Shown one piece after another: positions 59,937 to 64,000 of a stretch of DNA of 64,000 nucleotides. The DNA lies in assembly GCA_037893245.1 (NCBI GenBank), contig JBAIAA010000078.1:992001-1056000 (forward strand), written 5' to 3'. A model generated the notes under the pieces. The model saw nothing but the letters and a program-made list of their open reading frames with translations, did not search any database and was not told where the DNA came from. Position 1 is the stretch's first letter, and every line of letters begins with the position of its first letter. Position numbers and translations under genes: made by a program. This DNA comes from Crossaster papposus (lineage: Eukaryota > Echinodermata > Asteroidea > Velatida > Solasteridae).

Positions 59937-61260
59937 GTAGCAACCAGGCACAATTATTAGCCTATTTCTTAAACTATAAATCCGATATTTAATCATACAA
60001 GATGTAATCTTAGCAAAATGTTTGTTCTAAATCACCCCAGAAATGTTGCCCTGCGAAATCAGTTTTGTACACTGTTTAATGAATATGTATTCACGTCCTA
60101 TGGCTTAACCAATCAGAATTCGAATTAATATTCCTGTCTGGGGTCTTTTTCTCGTGTAAAAGTGTGCGTTTTTCGCGCTCACTCTCTCGCCTTGACCTAT
60201 GTATCAGAGTTAACTTCGCTGTTATTTTCCTCTGCCAAGTTAACGAATTGTATGAGTTTATCATACCTCGTTCACGCTAAATGTTGCTACTAAGTTTCGT
60301 GTAGTGGACCAGTAATCAGTTTGTGTACGTTACAACAACTAAGTCGCCTCAAGAAAGTGACATTCTAACTGTTTTTGGAACACCGTGTTTTCTTGAGGAT
60401 TTTGACCAGCGACGCCATCTTTTGTGTTCACCACCACGTGCGTGGCAACAGTAGCGTATCGTCGTGAAGTACAGTTCACCACGCGCCGACTGTATTGTTG
60501 TGAATTGGACGACATGCCAGGACGACTTCAACGTCTAGAGTACAGTACAGACAGTATTTCTCGCTCAGCTCCATTCCGGATTCTGGCCCAGCTAGCCTAC
60601 TGAATTATCAGCGGTCGCTTACTATTTCACCTGTCCAGTTTTCCGTCAGTAGCCTCGTCCTGTTTTGCAGCGGTCACGAACAGTTGCGACGCGTGAGAGA
60701 GCAGTTTTTACGCCGACGTCAAACCGCGAAGTTCCTGACCTTTTTCGCAATTGAGGGACCGCTATTTCCAGTTCCACTGTGGACTTTTCGTCGCAGAACA
60801 CTTGCACTCTACGTCCAACTCGAGAGCACCGATTAGTTGTTTATCTCAAATGTAAACGTTTTCAATTGTATTTTAGATCTTTTGTATACTGATTCGTAAA
60901 TCATTTTGAATTGATAATCACATAATCTGTGTGCATATTGCATTGAATTGGTCAACAGAAGCCAGACCAATTTTGGTACTTCATTTGAGGAGTATTTGTT
61001 TTCTAGTGTGATTTATCCTTTGTCATTGTTTTGTGTGGCAAAGGGTGTGTTGTTTTTGTATAATCAACACTGTAGAAGAGATTTAAGTTTACTAGATTAA
61101 ATTACTTTGAATTGTTCATTTGTGCCTGATCATTTAATTTCTTGCACGTGGGATCGCACAGTAAAGCGTAGGGTTCCTTCTTATAATTTTGTTTGATCGA
61201 TTCCTTTTCATTTTCCCCATTTTGGAGGCATCCTATTTTGAATCGGTTCTCCCTTTTAGA
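59937..61260. other. 1.3 kb between the two minisatellites, no supported gene
   Basis: Non-repetitive sequence of more balanced composition. The only open frames are short (for example 60349-60531 minus) and have no motif. It is bounded on both sides by GGGACCCA/GGGCCCAC-type palindromic DNA and then by minisatellite in the same orientation, so it could be the body of a larger element. No terminal repeats or retroviral motifs were recognised. Confidence 0.4.
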
Positions 61261-61400
61261 AAACATATCCCTACAGGCTTGCCCATTTGGGACCCAAGTG
61301 GCGCCGGCGGACAAATCTCTGTGGGCTCCAACTGGGCAACCCACTTGGGACCCATGAGGGAGCCCATTTGGGCCCCACATGGGGCCCACTAGGGAATGTT
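61261..61400. repeat. Short palindromic GGGACCCA / GGGCCCAC cluster
   Basis: Repeated TTGGGACCCAAGTGG, CACTTGGGACCCATG and GGGCCCCACATGGGGCCCAC blocks. A related but shorter cluster is at 59884-59936. Confidence 0.7.
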
Positions 61401-61409
61401 GACTGGGAA

Positions 61410-62060
61410 GCCAGGGCATAAGAGGACAAGACAAATCAATGCAGGGCAGGAGAGGACAAGACAAAACAGGACAGAAGAGGACAAGACAAAACAAGCCAGG
61501 GCAGGGTAGGACAAGACACAACAAGCCAGGGCAGGAGAGGACAAGACAAAACAAGGCAGGAAAGTAGAGAACAAGACAAAAAAAGGCAGAGCAGGAGAGA
61601 TGACAAGAAAAAAAAAGGCAGGGCAGGAGAGGACAAGACAAAACAGGACAGGAGAGGACAAGACAAAACAAGCCAGGGCAGGAGAGGACAAGACAAAACA
61701 AAACAGGAAAGTAGAGAACAAGACAAAACAAGGCAGGGCAGGAGATGACAAGACAAAACAAGCCGGGGCAGGAGAGGACAAGACAAAACAAAACAGGGAA
61801 GTAGAGAACAAGACAAAACAAGGCAGGGCAGGAGATGACAAGACAAAACAAGCCAGGGCAGGAGAGGACAAGACAAAACAAAACAGGGAAGTAGAGAACA
61901 AGACAAAACAAAACAGGGCAGTAGAGGACAAGAATAAACATTAAGATAGGATAGGACAAAACAAGACAGGACAGGGGAGGACAGGACAAAACAGGGCAGG
62001 AGAGGACAAGACGAAACAAGCCAGGACAGGTGAGAACAACAGAAGACAAGAGAGAAAAAA
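61410..62060 (+). repeat. Minisatellite 2, same family and orientation as minisatellite 1
   Basis: Units such as GGCAGGAGAGGACAAGACAA and AAACAAGCC, with a higher-order period of about 90 bp at 61680-61910 (three near-identical blocks containing GGGAAGTAGAGAACAAGAC). It decays into AAGACAGGATAAG-type sequence up to about 62340. The long minus-strand frames are repeat translations. Confidence 0.9.
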
Positions 62061-62849
62061 GATTTGGATAATTGTTTTATTATAGACAAAACAAAACACA
62101 AAACAAACGGGATAAATTTACTATAATATAGTAGACAATCATTAACAATCAGCAACATTTACAACAAACCACTTGCAAATTAAATTAAATACTTCTTCAT
62201 ACGATTTTTGTATATATACCTATATACGCACCATTGAAAATACAGGATAAGACAGGATAAGTAAATAAGACAAGACAGAATAAGTAAACAAGACAAGACA
62301 AGACAAAAACAAGGACAAGGACAGGAAAAAACAAGACACAAATTAAAAGCTGATGAATTCAACACTCAGTGGGTTGAAATCTGAACTTTTAAAGAGTAGT
62401 CACTGATGGCACACTTATGTTGTTTCAACACTTTAGTTTTAAGTGTGTGCCCAAATATGGGAATACAATTGTTACACGGCAGGTATTTACGATTTATGCA
62501 CATTAGGCATATTTGTTTACTCCGACGGACTCCTAGGCTAATATAGGTTTTCCCGGCCAATTTGAACAAAAAAAACATTCAAGTTAATAACCGGCTCATT
62601 CAATTTCGCTTGAAACTAAATGCTCAGGTACATCACCATTCAACAGTTAAAAAGAGTCATTCAATTTCGAAACTTGAGCATTCATTAGACAAATCAAATT
62701 ATTCAATTTGAAATGGTCACTTAGTTAATTCAATTTCGTCACAGCCAGCAGCAACGGGCTGGTCGATTATTCATGTTTATCAACTGGCGAACATTTAAAA
62801 AACGTTTGCATTCAAATTCGTATTTGCCTATAAAGGCAGGATATTATGA
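62061..62849. other. Degenerate repeat tail and single-copy DNA
   Basis: 62220-62340 carries a decayed form of the minisatellite. 62590-62745 repeats ATTCAATTTCG or ATTCAATTTG at least four times on the plus strand. No gene is supported. Confidence 0.5.
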
Positions 62850-63397
62850 GTAGAAATCACTTCAGCGAGACGCGTGGTACACGCACAACGCGGACGCAAT
62901 TACAATGTGACATTCGCTGTTTCTGGATAGATTGGTCTTGTACACTATCGAATAGCATTTGAGACGGTTACGAGAGAAAGGTTTGAAGAGTTTCTGGCTG
63001 ACACAGCTCGTGAGTGCGAAAATATGTTCCCCGCAGATGAACCAGTCTTTCTTTTGTACGACAATGCTAGACCCCATGTACGCGGCCAGCTTCCAGTAGG
63101 AATCAATCAGCTGATCCAATTGAGGCGTCTGCCACCCTACACGCCATTCCTGAACATGACTGAAATGGCCCATTCGTCATTCAAAGCCGGCGTCAAACGC
63201 GAGATTTTGTCCTCCCAGAATAGCAGCTACGAGTAGGGGACCTAGAAGCAGCACATAATGCAGGAGTGAATCTTCAACCGTGGAGGCGGGGTGACCTCGT
63301 TCAAGAAGTGGCTCAACAAAATGGTGGACACATAACTATTAACAATTGCGTGAGATGGTACAACAACAGCCTAACACGTCAGAACATTGAAGGTTAA
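62850..63397 (+). pseudogene. Tc1/mariner-IS630-type DDE_3 transposase relic
   Basis: One frame reads RGRNYNVTFAVSG, an in-frame TAG at 62928-62930, then IGLVHYRIAFETVT, RERFEEFLADTA and FLLYDNARPHV (the second catalytic Asp is in YDNARPH), LPPYTPFLNMTEM (third acidic position) and AGVKREI, stopping at 63234-63236. The expected continuation is two bases out of frame from 63239 (DLEAAHNAG..QPWRRGDLV) to TAA at 63395-63397. The N-terminal DNA-binding domain and first Asp are missing. D-N-A-R-P-H and L-P-P-Y-[ST]-P-x-L-N-x-x-E are signatures of the IS630/Tc1-mariner DDE_3 domain. It is 5'-truncated, with one stop and one frameshift: dead. Confidence 0.75.
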
Positions 63398-64000
63398 AGA
63401 AAACATTTTCAGATATATAAACGTATAACAGAAACAGAAAAGGATCTGTGAAAAAAATCCACAGGGAAACAACATTTAATTTGTATATCGATGCCCTTAT
63501 ACGAAAATCACATAGTAATTATTGTTTAATTTGCATGGTCTTAACATTAACAAATACAGAAGACAAAACAAGTTAATTAGAGACCAATTCAAACGATTGT
63601 AATGCAAACAAATGCAAGCAAAATATTGTGTATTGTTTTGTTTATACTTATGTGCCATAAAACTTTATTAGGCCGTTCTTTAGACACATTATAAAGTTTA
63701 ATCATGGGGTAACAAAGCAAACGGAACACATTTGCAATTAAGACTAACAATACGAATTAAATGAAACGCGTAATACAGATAAGCCACACAACTGCCAGTA
63801 AAGTAACTAACTTTAAACGCTAGCATGTTAGCCGTACCATACTCATTTTGAATTTGAACGCTCAAATGTTAAAACGCGTTGCCCATAAACGAAAAAGAAA
63901 ATCGCAGTGCGCTTCCATGATTCTGAATTTGATTGCACCTCTTGGGAGAAGGTTGTGGATATTCAACAAAAGAATGGCGATCTTGTAGTCTTGAATGCCT
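63398..64000. other. AT-rich DNA to the window end, no supported gene
   Basis: No open frame of note and no recognised repeat. It may include the 3' part of the element that carried the transposase relic. Confidence 0.4.

Noticed and set aside
59937..61260. Possible long terminal repeat (starts TGTTGCC near 60046, ends near TCGCACA at 61160)
   Set aside because: No second copy, no convincing tRNA primer site, no polypurine tract and no gag/pol sequence nearby.
59216..62158. Long minus-strand frames rich in CLVLSCP (up to 315 aa)
   Set aside because: Direct translation of the nearly T-free minisatellite; several overlapping frames are open at once because the repeat lacks stop codons on that strand.

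Overview
This is an AT-rich metazoan nuclear window. It has GT-AG introns, a THAP/DDE transposase, a CR1/L2-type non-LTR retrotransposon relic, CTCF-like sites, many MITE-like foldbacks and satellite arrays. No bacterial operon, tRNA, rRNA or CRISPR array was seen. The lineage is not resolved; a marine invertebrate such as a basal deuterostome or lophotrochozoan would fit the element types, but that is inference.

Layout. 1-6882 holds large non-coding repeats (family A), one interrupted by a 2.5 kb insert carrying a broken SGNH-hydrolase-like relic. 6883-17888 is a satellite array of ~178 bp monomers (alone, or alternating with ~144 bp monomers), plus strand. 17889-30215 is mostly single-copy: a small split gene (21.6-25.7 kb) with three near-identical 54-bp exons and a last exon resembling a FAMeT-like module, plus hairpins, MITE-like foldbacks and segmental duplications. 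30604-36881 is an ISL2EU-like DNA transposon with two convergent multi-exon genes: a THAP/DDE_4 transposase (frameshifted, catalytic E replaced by K) and a SWIM-YqaJ-PHD protein (603 aa, frame intact, catalytic E replaced by G). 37216-37575 is a candidate secreted-protein first exon whose TATA-like element lies at the edge of satellite. 37571-55262 is a second satellite array, mainly minus strand, containing an inverted 3.9 kb block and a nearly complete family A element (50061-52490). 55263-64000 holds AT-rich DNA, foldbacks, a LINE relic, two purine-rich minisatellite blocks and a Tc1/mariner-IS630-type transposase pseudogene.

Main interpretation. The arrays look like head-to-tail copies of a non-autonomous rolling-circle element (Helentron/HINE type). 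Elements end in a short perfect hairpin followed by CTAG and a T-run, and some begin with a palindrome whose arm repeats the sequence just upstream of the same family's 3' hairpin. The left array stops exactly at such a CTAG and the right array starts exactly at such a palindrome. The monomers carry CRE/E-box palindromes, and family A carries ETS and CTCF-like sites. The two arrays and their flanking family A copies form a very large inverted repeat around the transposon-bearing unique region.
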